Source: Geomonas sp. RF6 (GTDB taxonomy: Bacteria; Desulfobacterota; Desulfuromonadia; Geobacterales; Geobacteraceae). Taken from it: a stretch of 64,000 bases of DNA. The stretch lies in NCBI RefSeq assembly GCF_021044625.1, contig NZ_CP087999.1, forward strand, positions 327,001-391,000, read 5' to 3'. Both the position numbers and the translations under genes were made by a program. Under the pieces are notes generated by a model, which did not search any database, was not told where the DNA came from, and saw nothing but the letters and a program-made list of their open reading frames with translations. Below, piece by piece: positions 44,549 to 53,392 of the stretch. Within the stretch, counting starts at the first letter, position 1. Each line of letters begins with the position of its first letter.

Positions 44549-45781
44549 CTACTCCGAAAGAGCCGCCTGCCACTCCTGCATCACTCCGGGGAGATCGAGG
44601 GACCAGTCCTGGAGCCCCCGCGCCACAGCCTTCTCCACCGGCACCCTCTCCCCGAGGCTCTTCAGGATCTGGCGCACGGCGTACCACCCGTAGCGTTCCA
44701 CCATGAACTGCACCAGCGAGTAGCTCTGCTGGTAGGCAAGGAGCACCTTGTTGCCGGAGAGAGAGGTAAAGGGGGCGCTTAGCGATGCTTTCCCCAGGAG
44801 CGCGTTGCTGCGGCGCGCCTCCGCCAGTGCGTGGAGCGGCGGCGCAAATTCCCGGCGCCCTTCCACCTCCGCAAGCCCTTCGTTTAGCCAGGTGGGGGCG
44901 CGGCCGCGGGTGAGCTCATGCACCAGCACGTGGGTGTACTCATGGAAGATGACGGCGCGCAGCTGCGGCGTGAGGTGGTTCGTCCCCCCGAGCGGCAGCC
45001 TGATTTTCCCGTCGTAGAGGCCGCCGGACCAGTCCGGCCCTTCGGTGACACTGCGATAGTCGCTGCGGGTGTAGAGGATGACCGGAACGCGTGACTGCGG
45101 GAAGAGCTCGAAATCGGCGCCGACCGTTGCGTAGGCGCTCTCGAGCGCGTCCATGACTTCGGCGGAGAGCGCCTGCGGCAGTTCCGCGTCGAAGGTGATG
45201 TCGAACATGGAGCTGTACCCCTTGTCCATGCGCGACTCCACCGCAGCCTCGCGCGTCGCCTTCTCGGCGAGCTCCTTTATCGCCGCGTTCTTCGGCTCCA
45301 GGGCGAGCGCGCTCTGCCAGCGCGCGAGGGCGGTGGCGAGGTCGCCGGTATCGTAGCTGATCTTCCCAAGGTAGGTGAGAGCGGTCACGTTCTCCGGGGC
45401 CTGCTCCAGCTCCGACCGGGCCGCATCATAATCTTTTGCAAGGTAGAGGGCAACGCCCCGCATGAGGAGCCAGGAGAGGTTTTGGGGCTCCAGCGAGCGC
45501 GCCTCCTCCAGGTACCCGCACGCCTCCCGGTAGCGGTTCTGCTTCATCTCGCGCTGCGCTATCAGCGCATAGAGGGCGGCGAGGTTCGCGCGGGCGGTCT
45601 CGTTGTAGGGGAAGAGTTCGTGGGTTTTTCTGGTCTCGGAGAGAGCCTGATCGTATTCGCCGCGATTGACGAGATCCTGCAGCCTGGAAGAGGAAGAAAG
45701 GGGAGCAGCAGCGACCGCCCCGGGGAGGGACGTCGCGAAGAGAAGCAGGAGAAGCGCCAGAAGGAGAGCTGTCGTGCGCAT
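44549..45781 (-). CDS. TPR protein with gluzincin-type metallopeptidase (peptidase MA-like) domain
   Basis: 410 residues from the ATG at 45781, chosen because it opens a clean signal peptide (MRTTALLLALLLLLFATSLP); the frame continues upstream through repeat DNA. TPR-like repeats span about 30-170. A peptidase MA-type domain follows, with His280-Glu-Tyr-Thr-His284 and the downstream Glu in WLNEGLAEVEG as third zinc ligand. It is probably a periplasmic zinc protease or a protein-binding relative. The substrate is unknown. It lies 101 bases before the kinase gene on the same strand. Confidence 0.82.
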   Translation of the reverse strand: MRTTALLLALLLLLFATSLPGAVAAAPLSSSSRLQDLVNRGEYDQALSETRKTHELFPYNETARANLAALYALIAQREMKQNRYREACGYLEEARSLEPQNLSWLLMRGVALYLAKDYDAARSELEQAPENVTALTYLGKISYDTGDLATALARWQSALALEPKNAAIKELAEKATREAAVESRMDKGYSSMFDITFDAELPQALSAEVMDALESAYATVGADFELFPQSRVPVILYTRSDYRSVTEGPDWSGGLYDGKIRLPLGGTNHLTPQLRAVIFHEYTHVLVHELTRGRAPTWLNEGLAEVEGRREFAPPLHALAEARRSNALLGKASLSAPFTSLSGNKVLLAYQQSYSLVQFMVERYGWYAVRQILKSLGERVPVEKAVARGLQDWSLDLPGVMQEWQAALSE

Positions 45782-45856
45782 AGCAGGCCTCGAAGCGGGT
45801 GAAGGTGTCGGGAGGGTAAAGGTGGCGTCAGCGGATCTTGTGGCGGCTCGAGCCAA

Positions 45857-45954
45857 TGTAGGCCGGGATAAGCGCAAGCGTTCCCGGCGGTCCACCACAG
45901 ACGCAGCCCTTCAGGAGTAAATGCCGGAAACGCTACCGCTTATTCCGGCCTACA
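45857..45954. repeat. REP-like dispersed palindromic repeat, copy B
   Basis: 98 bp with the same terminal arms as copy A (TGTAGGCCGGGATAAGC ... CTTATTCCGGCCTACA) and the inner GCGTTCCCGGC/GCCGGAAACGC pair. It lies between dxs and the peptidase gene. Confidence 0.8.
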
Positions 45955-45991
45955 TGTGCCACGAGGTGCCAGCGCGCCGGAGCCTCGGCAG

Positions 45992-47908
45992 CTACCCCAG
46001 CTCCTCTTCAGCCTCCACCTGCGCCCCTTGCATCTCTCCAAGGACCTTGCGCACGCTGTCGGCGATGCCTGCGGCGTCGAGGCCGTAGTTGGCGCGCAGT
46101 TCCCCCTGCTCCCCCTGCTCGACAAAGGAGTCGGGGAAGCCGAGGCGCGTCAACCGCACCCCGTACACCTCTTCCTCTTCCAGGAGTTCCAGCACCGCAG
46201 TCCCGAAGCCCCCCTGCACCACGTTCTCCTCGATGGTGAAGACGGGGCCGCGCGCTGCGAGGGAGAGGATCAGCTCGCGATCGAGGGGCTTCACGAAGCG
46301 GGCGTTCATGACGGCAACATCGATACCTTCCGCCGCCAGCGCCTGCGCCGCCTGGAGGGCGGGGGCGACCATGGTGCCGACCGCTATGAGGGCGCCGTCA
46401 GCTCCGTCGCGCAGCAACTCCCCCTTCCCTACCGGGATCTCATGGAGGATCTGGTCGATGGGGACGCCAAGCCCGTTGCCGCGCGGGTAGCGCAGTGCCG
46501 CAGGGGCCTTCAGCTGCGTCGCGGTAAAGAGCATGTGCTGGAGCTCGTTCTCGTCCTTCGGGGCCATGACGGTGAGGCCGGGGAGGTGCCGCAGGTACGA
46601 CAGGTCGAAGACGCCGTGATGGGTCGGACCGTCGTTTCCGACGACGCCGGCGCGGTCGATCGCCAGCACGACAGGCAGCTCCTGCAGGCACACGTCGTGG
46701 CAGAGCTGGTCGTAGGCGCGCTGCAGGAACGATGAGTAGAGTGCGACAACGGGGGTGAAACCGTCCGCTGCGAGTCCGGCTGCGAACGTCACGGCATGCT
46801 GCTCGGCTATCCCCACATCGAAGAAACGCTCCGGGTATTCCTTCCCGAAGGGGGTGAGGCCGGTGCCGTCCGGCATCGCCGCTGTCACCGCGACGATCTT
46901 TTCGTTTTCGGCTGCGACCTTTTTCAGCGCCTCACCGAAGATGCCCGTGTACGAGGCGCCTCCCCCCTTTCCCTTCAGCACCTTGCCGGTGGGGATGTCG
47001 AAGGGGCCGACGCCGTGAAAGAGTGCGGGGTTGAACTCTGCGGGGGTGTACCCTTTCCCCTTCTTGGTGAGCACATGAATGAGAACGGCGTCGTCGAAGC
47101 GCTTCACGTTCTCGAGGGTCTCCAAAAGGAGCGGGATGTTGTGACCGTCGATAGGCCCTATGTACTCGAACCCGAAGGCCTGGAAGAGCATGCTCGGGGT
47201 GAAGAGCCCCTTGAGGGACTCCTCCGCCTTTCTGGCGATCTGGAGCGCACTGCTCCCGACGCGGGGCAGACTTTCGAGGAAGGCGCCGACGTCCTTCCTG
47301 ATCTTGTGCACGAAGTCGCTGGTGATGGTACGGGAAAGGAGGTTCGAGAGGGCGCCGACGTTTTCCGAGATGGACATCTCGTTGTCGTTCAGGATCACCA
47401 CCAGGTCCTTGTTCAGGTCCCCTGCATGATTCAGCGCCTCGTACGCCATACCGCCGGTCATCGAACCGTCCCCGATGACCGCCAGCACCTTGTTGCGACG
47501 CCCCTTCAGGTCGCGCGCCACGGAGAGGCCGAGGGCCGCGGAGATGGAGGTGGAGGAGTGCCCGACGTCGAAGGAGTCGTGCGCCGACTCGCTGCGTTTC
47601 GGAAAGCCGCTGATCCCCCCGAAGGTGCGCAGCGTCCCGAAGGAGTCGCTCCTGCCGGTGAGAAGCTTGTGGGCGTACGCCTGGTGACCGACGTCCCAGA
47701 CGATCTTGTCCTTCGGGGACTCGAAGACGCGGTGCAGCGCGATGGTGAGCTCGACGACGCCGAGGCTCGGCGCGAGATGGCCGCCGTTTGCCGAGCAGGT
47801 CGCGATGATCTTCTCGCGCAGCTCGGCCGCCAGGAGCTCCAGCTCCTTCAGGGACAGCCCCCGCAACTGGCGCGGCTCCGTTATTCGATCAAGTATGGGA
47901 GAGGGCAT
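45992..47908 (-). CDS. dxs: 1-deoxy-D-xylulose-5-phosphate synthase
   Basis: 638 residues (E. coli 620). The thiamine diphosphate motif is [23 protein letters not shown]-like, beginning near residue 147. [17 protein letters not shown] (about 71-87), GPIDGHN and a conserved Glu/His-bearing [15 protein letters not shown] are present. It condenses pyruvate and glyceraldehyde 3-phosphate, the first step of the MEP isoprenoid pathway. It directly follows ispA (stop 47909), consistent with one transcript xseA-xseB-ispA-dxs. Confidence 0.97.
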   Translation of the reverse strand: MPSPILDRITEPRQLRGLSLKELELLAAELREKIIATCSANGGHLAPSLGVVELTIALHRVFESPKDKIVWDVGHQAYAHKLLTGRSDSFGTLRTFGGISGFPKRSESAHDSFDVGHSSTSISAALGLSVARDLKGRRNKVLAVIGDGSMTGGMAYEALNHAGDLNKDLVVILNDNEMSISENVGALSNLLSRTITSDFVHKIRKDVGAFLESLPRVGSSALQIARKAEESLKGLFTPSMLFQAFGFEYIGPIDGHNIPLLLETLENVKRFDDAVLIHVLTKKGKGYTPAEFNPALFHGVGPFDIPTGKVLKGKGGGASYTGIFGEALKKVAAENEKIVAVTAAMPDGTGLTPFGKEYPERFFDVGIAEQHAVTFAAGLAADGFTPVVALYSSFLQRAYDQLCHDVCLQELPVVLAIDRAGVVGNDGPTHHGVFDLSYLRHLPGLTVMAPKDENELQHMLFTATQLKAPAALRYPRGNGLGVPIDQILHEIPVGKGELLRDGADGALIAVGTMVAPALQAAQALAAEGIDVAVMNARFVKPLDRELILSLAARGPVFTIEENVVQGGFGTAVLELLEEEEVYGVRLTRLGFPDSFVEQGEQGELRANYGLDAAGIADSVRKVLGEMQGAQVEAEEELG

Positions 47909-48799
47909 TTACGATTTCCGTTGCACGATGTAGCTGGCGATGGCGCGCAGCGGCTCCGCACGCTCATCAAAGGCGGAGAGGGATTCGAGCGCGATGTCGA
48001 CCAGCTCGCGAGCGCGCTGCTTGGAGGCGTCGAGCCCCACGAGGCGCGGGTAGGTGGCCTTGCCGCGGGCCTCGTCGCTCCCTGCGTCCTTGCCGAGTTC
48101 CTCGGTGGTCCCTTCCATGTCGAGGATGTCATCGGCGATCTGGAAGGCGAGGCCGATGGCGTCGCCGTAGCGGGTAAGGGCCTTCAGGGCGTCGTCGCTG
48201 GCTCCGCCGAGGATGGCGCCGGCACGCACGGACGCCCGGATGAGCGCTCCGGTCTTGTGGGTGTGAATGTAGGAAAGAAGTGCGAGGTCGATCTCGACGT
48301 CCCCCCCTTCGCTCTCCATGTCCACAACCTGCCCACCGACCATGCCGTGGGAACCGGAGGCTACCGCGATCTCGTGGATCACCCGCAGGCGCGCCGCAGG
48401 ATCCGCCCCCTTGTCAGGGCGGGAGAGAAGGATGAAGGCCTCGGTGAGGAGCGCGTCGCCGGCAAGAATGGCGGTCGCCTCGCCGTACACCTTGTGGTTG
48501 GTGGGGTTGCCGCGCCTGAAATCGTCGTCGTCCATGGCGGGAAGGTCGTCGTGGATGAGCGAGTAGGTATGGATCATCTCCAGCGCGCAGGCAGCGGGCA
48601 TCGCCTGTGCGGTGTCCCCCCCTACCGCGTCACAGGCGGCGAGGACGAGGACCGGGCGCACACGTTTTCCGCCGGCAAAGACGGAGTATCGCATGGAGCT
48701 GTGCAGTGACTTCGGGAGTTCGTCCGCATGGGGAAGCACATGTTCCAGCGCTTCGTCCACCATCTGGCACCTTTTCTTCAAATAATCCTTCAGATCCAT
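47909..48799 (-). CDS. ispA: Polyprenyl (farnesyl/geranyl) diphosphate synthase
   Basis: 296 residues. The first Asp-rich motif is in HDDLPAMDDDDFRRG, followed by NHKVYGEATAILAGDALL; the second is in AFQIADDILD (DDILD). GGKRVRPVLVLAA at the N-terminus is the substrate signature. The IspA class makes farnesyl diphosphate from IPP and DMAPP or GPP; a geranylgeranyl product cannot be excluded by eye. It lies between xseB and dxs, a common arrangement. Confidence 0.93.
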   Translation of the reverse strand: MDLKDYLKKRCQMVDEALEHVLPHADELPKSLHSSMRYSVFAGGKRVRPVLVLAACDAVGGDTAQAMPAACALEMIHTYSLIHDDLPAMDDDDFRRGNPTNHKVYGEATAILAGDALLTEAFILLSRPDKGADPAARLRVIHEIAVASGSHGMVGGQVVDMESEGGDVEIDLALLSYIHTHKTGALIRASVRAGAILGGASDDALKALTRYGDAIGLAFQIADDILDMEGTTEELGKDAGSDEARGKATYPRLVGLDASKQRARELVDIALESLSAFDERAEPLRAIASYIVQRKS

Positions 48800-48852
48800 G
48801 GTTTCATCTCTCTTTCAATATGGGTGACGGGACTTTCGCCGCGATCGATGCT

Positions 48853-49089
48853 TCAGAATTCCTGCTCTTCCTCTTCGAACGGCTTTTTGTGGAAGCTTCC
48901 GTCCCTCTGCTTCAGGAGGAGCTCAACACGCCGCTCTGCTTCGTCGAGCTTCTTGCTGCAGAAGGCGGAATGCTTCACACCTTCCTCGAAGGCCTTCAGC
49001 GACTCATCGAGGGAGAGCTCCCCGCTTTCCAGCTTCTTTACCACGTCCTCGAGCTTTTTCAGCGCACTTTCAAACTTTTCTACCGCCAT
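48853..49089 (-). CDS. xseB: Exodeoxyribonuclease VII small subunit
   Basis: 78 residues, typical XseB: KFESALKKLEDVVKKLESGE, LSLDESLKAFEEGVKHSAFC, then LDEAERRVELLL. It coats the large subunit in the nuclease complex that trims single-stranded DNA ends. It lies between xseA and ispA. Confidence 0.95.
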   Translation of the reverse strand: MAVEKFESALKKLEDVVKKLESGELSLDESLKAFEEGVKHSAFCSKKLDEAERRVELLLKQRDGSFHKKPFEEEEQEF

Positions 49090-49140
49090 CGGGCACCCCG
49101 GGCAAAAAATGAGCTCATTATACAGATTGCCTGTGGCCAG

Positions 49141-50493
49141 TCAAGGTTTGCCTGCCCCGTCCGACTCCTCCACGGAGCACAGGGCGCTTCCTTTTGCAAA
49201 GGTCAGTTCCACCCTGTCGCCAGGCGCGATCTGCCTGCTGTCGCGCACGACCTCGAGGCGCGGGAGCTTTCGGGCAATGGAGTAGCCGCGCGACAGGGTG
49301 GCGAGGGGGGAGACCGCATGGAGGGTGGCTCCGGCAAACTTGAGGGAGTCGCGGGCCGTGATCAGCCGCCGCTCCATGGCGAACTGCGCCCGGGAGGTGA
49401 GGCTCTCCACGTGGGCCTGCACCTTCTTTAGCTGCATCGCCGGATTCTGTACCTCGAGCCGACAGGAAAGGGATTCGGTCCGGGAGCTTTCACGGCCGAG
49501 GCGATGCCTCACCTGGCGCTCCATGCGCTCGCTCAGGTCGTCCACGCGTTGGGAGAGCCGTCCGAGGACGCGCGAGGGATCCTGCACTGCCCGGGAGAGG
49601 CTCTGCACCCGCCCCCGGTGCCCCTCGAGCGTGCGCTCCATCGCCATCATCATCCGGTGCGACAGGGAGGAGACCTCGGCGGTCAAGGCAGCCTTGCTGC
49701 GCACCACAACTTCCGCCGCGGCGGACGGGGTCGCGGCACGCAGGTCGGCCACGAAGTCGGCGATGCTGAAGTCGGTCTCGTGCCCCACCGCGGAGATGAC
49801 CGGAATGGCGCTGCGGGCGATGGCACGCGCCACCACCTCTTCGTTGAAGGCCCACAGGTCCTCCAGCGATCCACCCCCGCGCCCGACGATCATGACGTCG
49901 ATCTTTCCGTGGCGGTTCAGGTCATCGATGGCGGTCGCAATCTCCTGCGCCGCCCCGTCCCCCTGCACCCGCACCGGGACGATGAGAAGCTCCACGTTGG
50001 AGAAGCGGCGCGACAGCACGGTAAGGATGTCGCGGATGGCGGCCCCGGTCGGAGAGGTCACCACACCAATCCTCTGGGGGAGAGCAGGGATCGGCTTCTT
50101 GCGCGTCTCGGAGAAGAGCCCCTCCTTCGCCAGGCGCTCCTTCAGCTGTATGAAAGCAAGCTGCAACGCCCCCAGCCCCTGGGGCTCGATGTACTCGATG
50201 ATGAGCTGGTAGTCGCCGCGCGCCTCGTACACCGTGACGCGCCCCCGGCAGAGGACGCGCATGCCGTTTTGGGGGGTGAATTTCAGGCTGCGCACTGCGG
50301 TGCGGAACATGACGGTGCGCAGCTGAGCTCCGGCATCCTTCAGGGTGAAGTACAGGTAGCCCGACTGCGGCTGGGAGAGGTTGGAGATCTCCCCCTCCAC
50401 CCAGACGTGTTCGAAATTCTCCTCGAGCACCCCGCGCACCAGGGCGGTGAATTGGGTTACGGTGAGGATCCGTCTTTCGTTGTAGAGACGCAT
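49141..50493 (-). CDS. xseA: Exodeoxyribonuclease VII large subunit
   Basis: 450 residues: an N-terminal OB fold ([30 protein letters not shown]-type opening), a catalytic core with [14 protein letters not shown] and [15 protein letters not shown] and SAVGHETD, then a long coiled coil and a short C-terminal domain. It degrades single-stranded DNA from both ends with XseB. It is first in the xseA-xseB-ispA-dxs run. The 5' region is crowded with repeats (50524-50678). Confidence 0.96.
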   Translation of the reverse strand: MRLYNERRILTVTQFTALVRGVLEENFEHVWVEGEISNLSQPQSGYLYFTLKDAGAQLRTVMFRTAVRSLKFTPQNGMRVLCRGRVTVYEARGDYQLIIEYIEPQGLGALQLAFIQLKERLAKEGLFSETRKKPIPALPQRIGVVTSPTGAAIRDILTVLSRRFSNVELLIVPVRVQGDGAAQEIATAIDDLNRHGKIDVMIVGRGGGSLEDLWAFNEEVVARAIARSAIPVISAVGHETDFSIADFVADLRAATPSAAAEVVVRSKAALTAEVSSLSHRMMMAMERTLEGHRGRVQSLSRAVQDPSRVLGRLSQRVDDLSERMERQVRHRLGRESSRTESLSCRLEVQNPAMQLKKVQAHVESLTSRAQFAMERRLITARDSLKFAGATLHAVSPLATLSRGYSIARKLPRLEVVRDSRQIAPGDRVELTFAKGSALCSVEESDGAGKP

Positions 50494-50523
50494 TATTTTA
50501 TTCTCCCACCTGAAAAGTGGACC

Positions 50524-50555
50524 GCCGGAAACGCTGTGGCTTATTCCGGCCTACA
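50524..50555. repeat. REP-like repeat, half copy C
   Basis: GCCGGAAACGCTGTGGCTTA followed by TTCCGGCCTACA matches the right half of copies A and B. The left half is absent; the MITE-like element starts 13 bases on. Confidence 0.75.
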
Positions 50556-50567
50556 TGATCTTGCTCG

Positions 50568-50678
50568 TCCCCCCTCCCTCGACGGGAGGGGGACAGGGGG
50601 TGGGTGACGCTGCGAGCCGCTAAAATGGCGGCACCTTCCCCCCCACCCTGTCCCTCCCCCCAAGGGGGGAGGGGACGT
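50568..50678. repeat. MITE-like GC-rich dispersed repeat, copy 2 (inverted)
   Basis: Its reverse complement reads ACGTCCCCTCCCCCC, GGGAGGGACAGGGTGGGG, GAAGGTGCCGCC and ends in CCGTCGAGGGAGGG, block for block like 311-417. It lies 31 bases from the half REP copy and upstream of xseA. Confidence 0.75.
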
Positions 50679-50800
50679 TACCGGCGCTGTCATGATCCTT
50701 GCGAATCACCCGATTTCAGGGCATTCCGTCGCTGCGGAGATCTCCTGCACGGAAAGCGGTCGCCGTTTCTAGCACGACGGCTCCCGGCGTGTCAAACCGG

Positions 50801-50838
50801 TTGACCGCCGCCGAGCTTCGATGCTAGAATCCCGCGCC
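50801..50838 (+). promoter_or_regulatory. Promoter directly abutting the ParA-like start codon
   Basis: TTGACC (50801-50806), 18-base spacer, TAGAAT (50825-50830) with TG one base before it (TGCTAGAAT). The expected start point (50837-50839) coincides with the ATG at 50839. No Shine-Dalgarno sequence precedes that ATG, so the mRNA may be leaderless. Confidence 0.6.
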
Positions 50839-52203
50839 ATGAAAAAATACCCCTATGTGATTACTGTCTCCTCCGAAAAAGGAGGGGTGGGCAAGACGAC
50901 TCTGGCCACCAATCTCGCCATCTTCCTGAAGGCCCTCGACGAGAATGTGCCGGTCTCCATCTTCTCATTCGACAACCACTTCACCATCGACAAGATGTTC
51001 TCCATCAAGGGGCAGCCGCTGCGTGGCAGCGTCGCCGACCTCCTCCTGGAGACACCCGGCCACCAGCTTCTGCACACCGGGCAGTACGGCGTGAACTACA
51101 TCCCCTCCTCCAACACGCTCCCCGAGCTGCGCGGGTCGATAAAGGGGCCGATGATGCTGGCGCGCATACTTGCCGCGTCGGAGATCCCCGGCATCCTCAT
51201 AGTGGACACCCGCCCGGACCTGGACGTGCTGACGCAGAATGCGCTCTACGCCGCCGACCGCGTCTTCGTGCCGATCAAGGACATGGCGAGCATGGACAAC
51301 TGCCGGAACATCTTCGAGCTCTTCGACAGGAGGGGGCTGGACCGGAAGAGCCTGTCGCTCGTCCCCTGCCTGATCGACGAGAGGATCAAGTTCGACGGAC
51401 TTTTCAAGGATCAGAAGACGCTTCTGAAGGCGTTTGCCATCAACCGCGGCTACCGCTGCGTCGATACCTACATCTCCAAGAGTCCGAAGGTCGAGAGCCT
51501 GAACACCAACCCGGACGGAAGGATCTACCCGATCTTCACCCACGGGCGCGGCACCGATGTCTTCGGCCAGTTCATCCAGCTCGGCCAGATCGCGCTGCAG
51601 GAATACCACCAAACGAAGGAGCCGCGGGCGCTCCTCTTCGACAGGTGGCAAAGCGAAGAGGACGCGCGGAAGAAGGAAGCGTACTTCGGCCGCCTCACCG
51701 GGCTCAAATCGGAATGCCTCCTGTGCAATGCGACGCTGGAAGAAGGGGCGAAGCTCGCGCATTACTGCGAGTCATCCGACGGCGCGGTCAGCGGCTTCGT
51801 GGAGGCCGACTGCTTCGCGCGCTTCCTCATGTCCGCCGTCTACCGCATCGACCAGAACCTCCCGGCGGACGACCCGACCCGCGTCATGATCGACGAGGCG
51901 GCCCGGGAGTCGGTCTTTATCTTCGATCCGAAAGAGGATACGGAGAAGAGGAGCGTCACCTTCCACCGCTTCTCCCTCGCCGGCGGCCACCTGCTGAAGC
52001 GGGAATACCCGCTGGCGCAGCAGGGGGGAGAGGACCGCTTCACCACCCTCGTCCAGGGGACGCTCGGCGGCTACAACGGCGAGCTGCGCGAAGCCTTCCT
52101 GATGGTACACCCGGTGAACGGAGAGAACCCCGCCGGCATCCTCGTGGAGGACAGCTACCGCGAGATGCTGAAGCTTAGAAAGAAGATCGCGGCACAGATC
52201 TAG
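50839..52203 (+). CDS. ParA/MinD-like ATPase with uncharacterised C-terminal half
   Basis: 454 residues from the ATG at 50839 (MKKYPYVITVSSEKGGVGKT), where the protein core begins; an ATG at 50821 lies inside the promoter. The deviant Walker A KGGVGKTT (Lys14, Lys19) and ILIVDTRPDLD (Walker B-like) define the ATPase domain (about 1-255). The second half has no family I recognise. It contains Cys293-x2-Cys296 and His308-x-Cys310, a possible metal site, and a beta-rich C-terminus. No parB, chemotaxis or flagellar gene is adjacent, so the cargo is unknown. An intrinsic terminator follows, so the gene is monocistronic. Confidence 0.78.
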   Translation: MKKYPYVITVSSEKGGVGKTTLATNLAIFLKALDENVPVSIFSFDNHFTIDKMFSIKGQPLRGSVADLLLETPGHQLLHTGQYGVNYIPSSNTLPELRGSIKGPMMLARILAASEIPGILIVDTRPDLDVLTQNALYAADRVFVPIKDMASMDNCRNIFELFDRRGLDRKSLSLVPCLIDERIKFDGLFKDQKTLLKAFAINRGYRCVDTYISKSPKVESLNTNPDGRIYPIFTHGRGTDVFGQFIQLGQIALQEYHQTKEPRALLFDRWQSEEDARKKEAYFGRLTGLKSECLLCNATLEEGAKLAHYCESSDGAVSGFVEADCFARFLMSAVYRIDQNLPADDPTRVMIDEAARESVFIFDPKEDTEKRSVTFHRFSLAGGHLLKREYPLAQQGGEDRFTTLVQGTLGGYNGELREAFLMVHPVNGENPAGILVEDSYREMLKLRKKIAAQI

Positions 52204-52221
52204 CCATTAAATGCTTTCAAA

Positions 52222-52262
52222 CCTTCGGCAGGTTCCTTTCAGGGGCCTGCCGAAGGCTTTTC
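52222..52262 (+). terminator. Intrinsic terminator of the ParA-like gene
   Basis: CCTTCGGCAGG (52222-52232), 13-base loop, CCTGCCGAAGG (52246-52256), then CTTTTCTT. It lies 18 bases past the stop. Confidence 0.88.
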
Positions 52263-52301
52263 TTCCTTATTCCTCCACGCTGCAGCTCACTTCTCTCCTT
52301 C

Positions 52302-53246
52302 TCAACTCACCAGATCCGAAGCATGCACCAGCTGTATTCCGCCTTCCTTCAGTTCCGGCATCATCTCCTTCAGCGCCTTTATCGTCGCCGGGTGCGGATG
52401 GCAGATGGCAATGGCGGCGCCGCGCTTGGTGGCCACTGCGGCTGCCTGCGCGAGCTGCTTCCTGATCGCCCCCACGTCCTGCACGTTGTCCAGAAAGACC
52501 TGCCGCATCCCGCACTTCAGCCCCGCGGCCCGCGCGGTCTTGTACCCCACCGAGGCGGGGGAGGTGAGGCTGTCGACGAAAAAGACGCCGTGCTCCTTCA
52601 GCACCTTTAGTACCGGCGCCATCTTGTCCAGCCTCTCGGTGAAACGCGACCCCATGTGGTTGTTGGCGCCGACCGCATGGGGGACGAAGGCGAAGTAGCC
52701 ATTGACCCGCCTCTCGATCTCCTCCTCATCCATGGAGACCAGCAGCCCTATCTTCTCCAGGCGCTGTTTCGGATACCCCTGCGGCTCCATCGGCATGTGC
52801 ACCATCACCTCTTCTCCCGCGCCATGAGCCGCCTCGGCCACGGCGGCAGCCTTGGCGAGACTCGGGATGACGGAGAAGGTGATGGGAAGATCGATGGAGA
52901 GGAGCTCCATTGCTTCCTGCATATTGGCCCCCATGTCGTCCACGATGATGGCAAGGGAGCCGTGCCCCTTCAGCGGAGCGGCGTGACGGGGCATGGGAGT
53001 CTTGGAAGGAGCCACGACGGCCGGGGCAGCCGGGGCGGCCGGCTCGGCAGGGGGCGGAGCCGGAGCTTCTGTCGATGCGACGGGGGGGTGTGGTCGCGGC
53101 TCCTGGACAGGGCGCGTGCTCCTCGTCCGTTCCAGGAGGAGGATGGCGACAACGATGATTGCTACAACAACAGCGAGGGCGAGATACGGAGGGCGACCTC
53201 CGCCTGACGGTTTCCCTTTCCTGCCTGATTTCTTTCCGGTTGCCAA
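52302..53246 (-). CDS. Divergent polysaccharide deacetylase family protein (YibQ type)
   Basis: 314 residues if started at the TTG at 53246, which has GGAGG at 53258-53254, seven bases upstream; a longer frame to 53312 has no ribosome site. A basic cytoplasmic tail and one membrane helix (about 21-38) precede a Pro/Ala linker. The deacetylase-2 fold has LAIIVDDMGANMQEAMELLS, ITFSVIPSLAKAA, EVMVHMPMEP and NNHMGSRFTE, the characteristic motifs of the YibQ/DUF610 family. It probably acts on periplasmic carbohydrate. In many bacteria the family lies near EnvC and CtpA genes; here it is 40 kb away from them. Confidence 0.85.
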   Translation of the reverse strand: MATGKKSGRKGKPSGGGRPPYLALAVVVAIIVVAILLLERTRSTRPVQEPRPHPPVASTEAPAPPPAEPAAPAAPAVVAPSKTPMPRHAAPLKGHGSLAIIVDDMGANMQEAMELLSIDLPITFSVIPSLAKAAAVAEAAHGAGEEVMVHMPMEPQGYPKQRLEKIGLLVSMDEEEIERRVNGYFAFVPHAVGANNHMGSRFTERLDKMAPVLKVLKEHGVFFVDSLTSPASVGYKTARAAGLKCGMRQVFLDNVQDVGAIRKQLAQAAAVATKRGAAIAICHPHPATIKALKEMMPELKEGGIQLVHASDLVS

Positions 53247-53392
53247 AAATAAACCTCCGAACTTCGCGCTGAACCGCCGCCAGTGACGCCGGGCGCCGTG
53301 ACTATAGCACAAAGAGAGCGGGAAGATCGTGAAGTTTTTGCGGGGGTTCGCGCTGAAGAAGGGCAGCTGAAGCGGCTGGAGGGGAGAGGCGT

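Noticed and set aside
44490-44687. Short minus-strand frame between the kinase and peptidase genes
   Set aside because: It overlaps the peptidase gene out of frame and is Gly/Arg-rich, typical of a GC-driven shadow frame.
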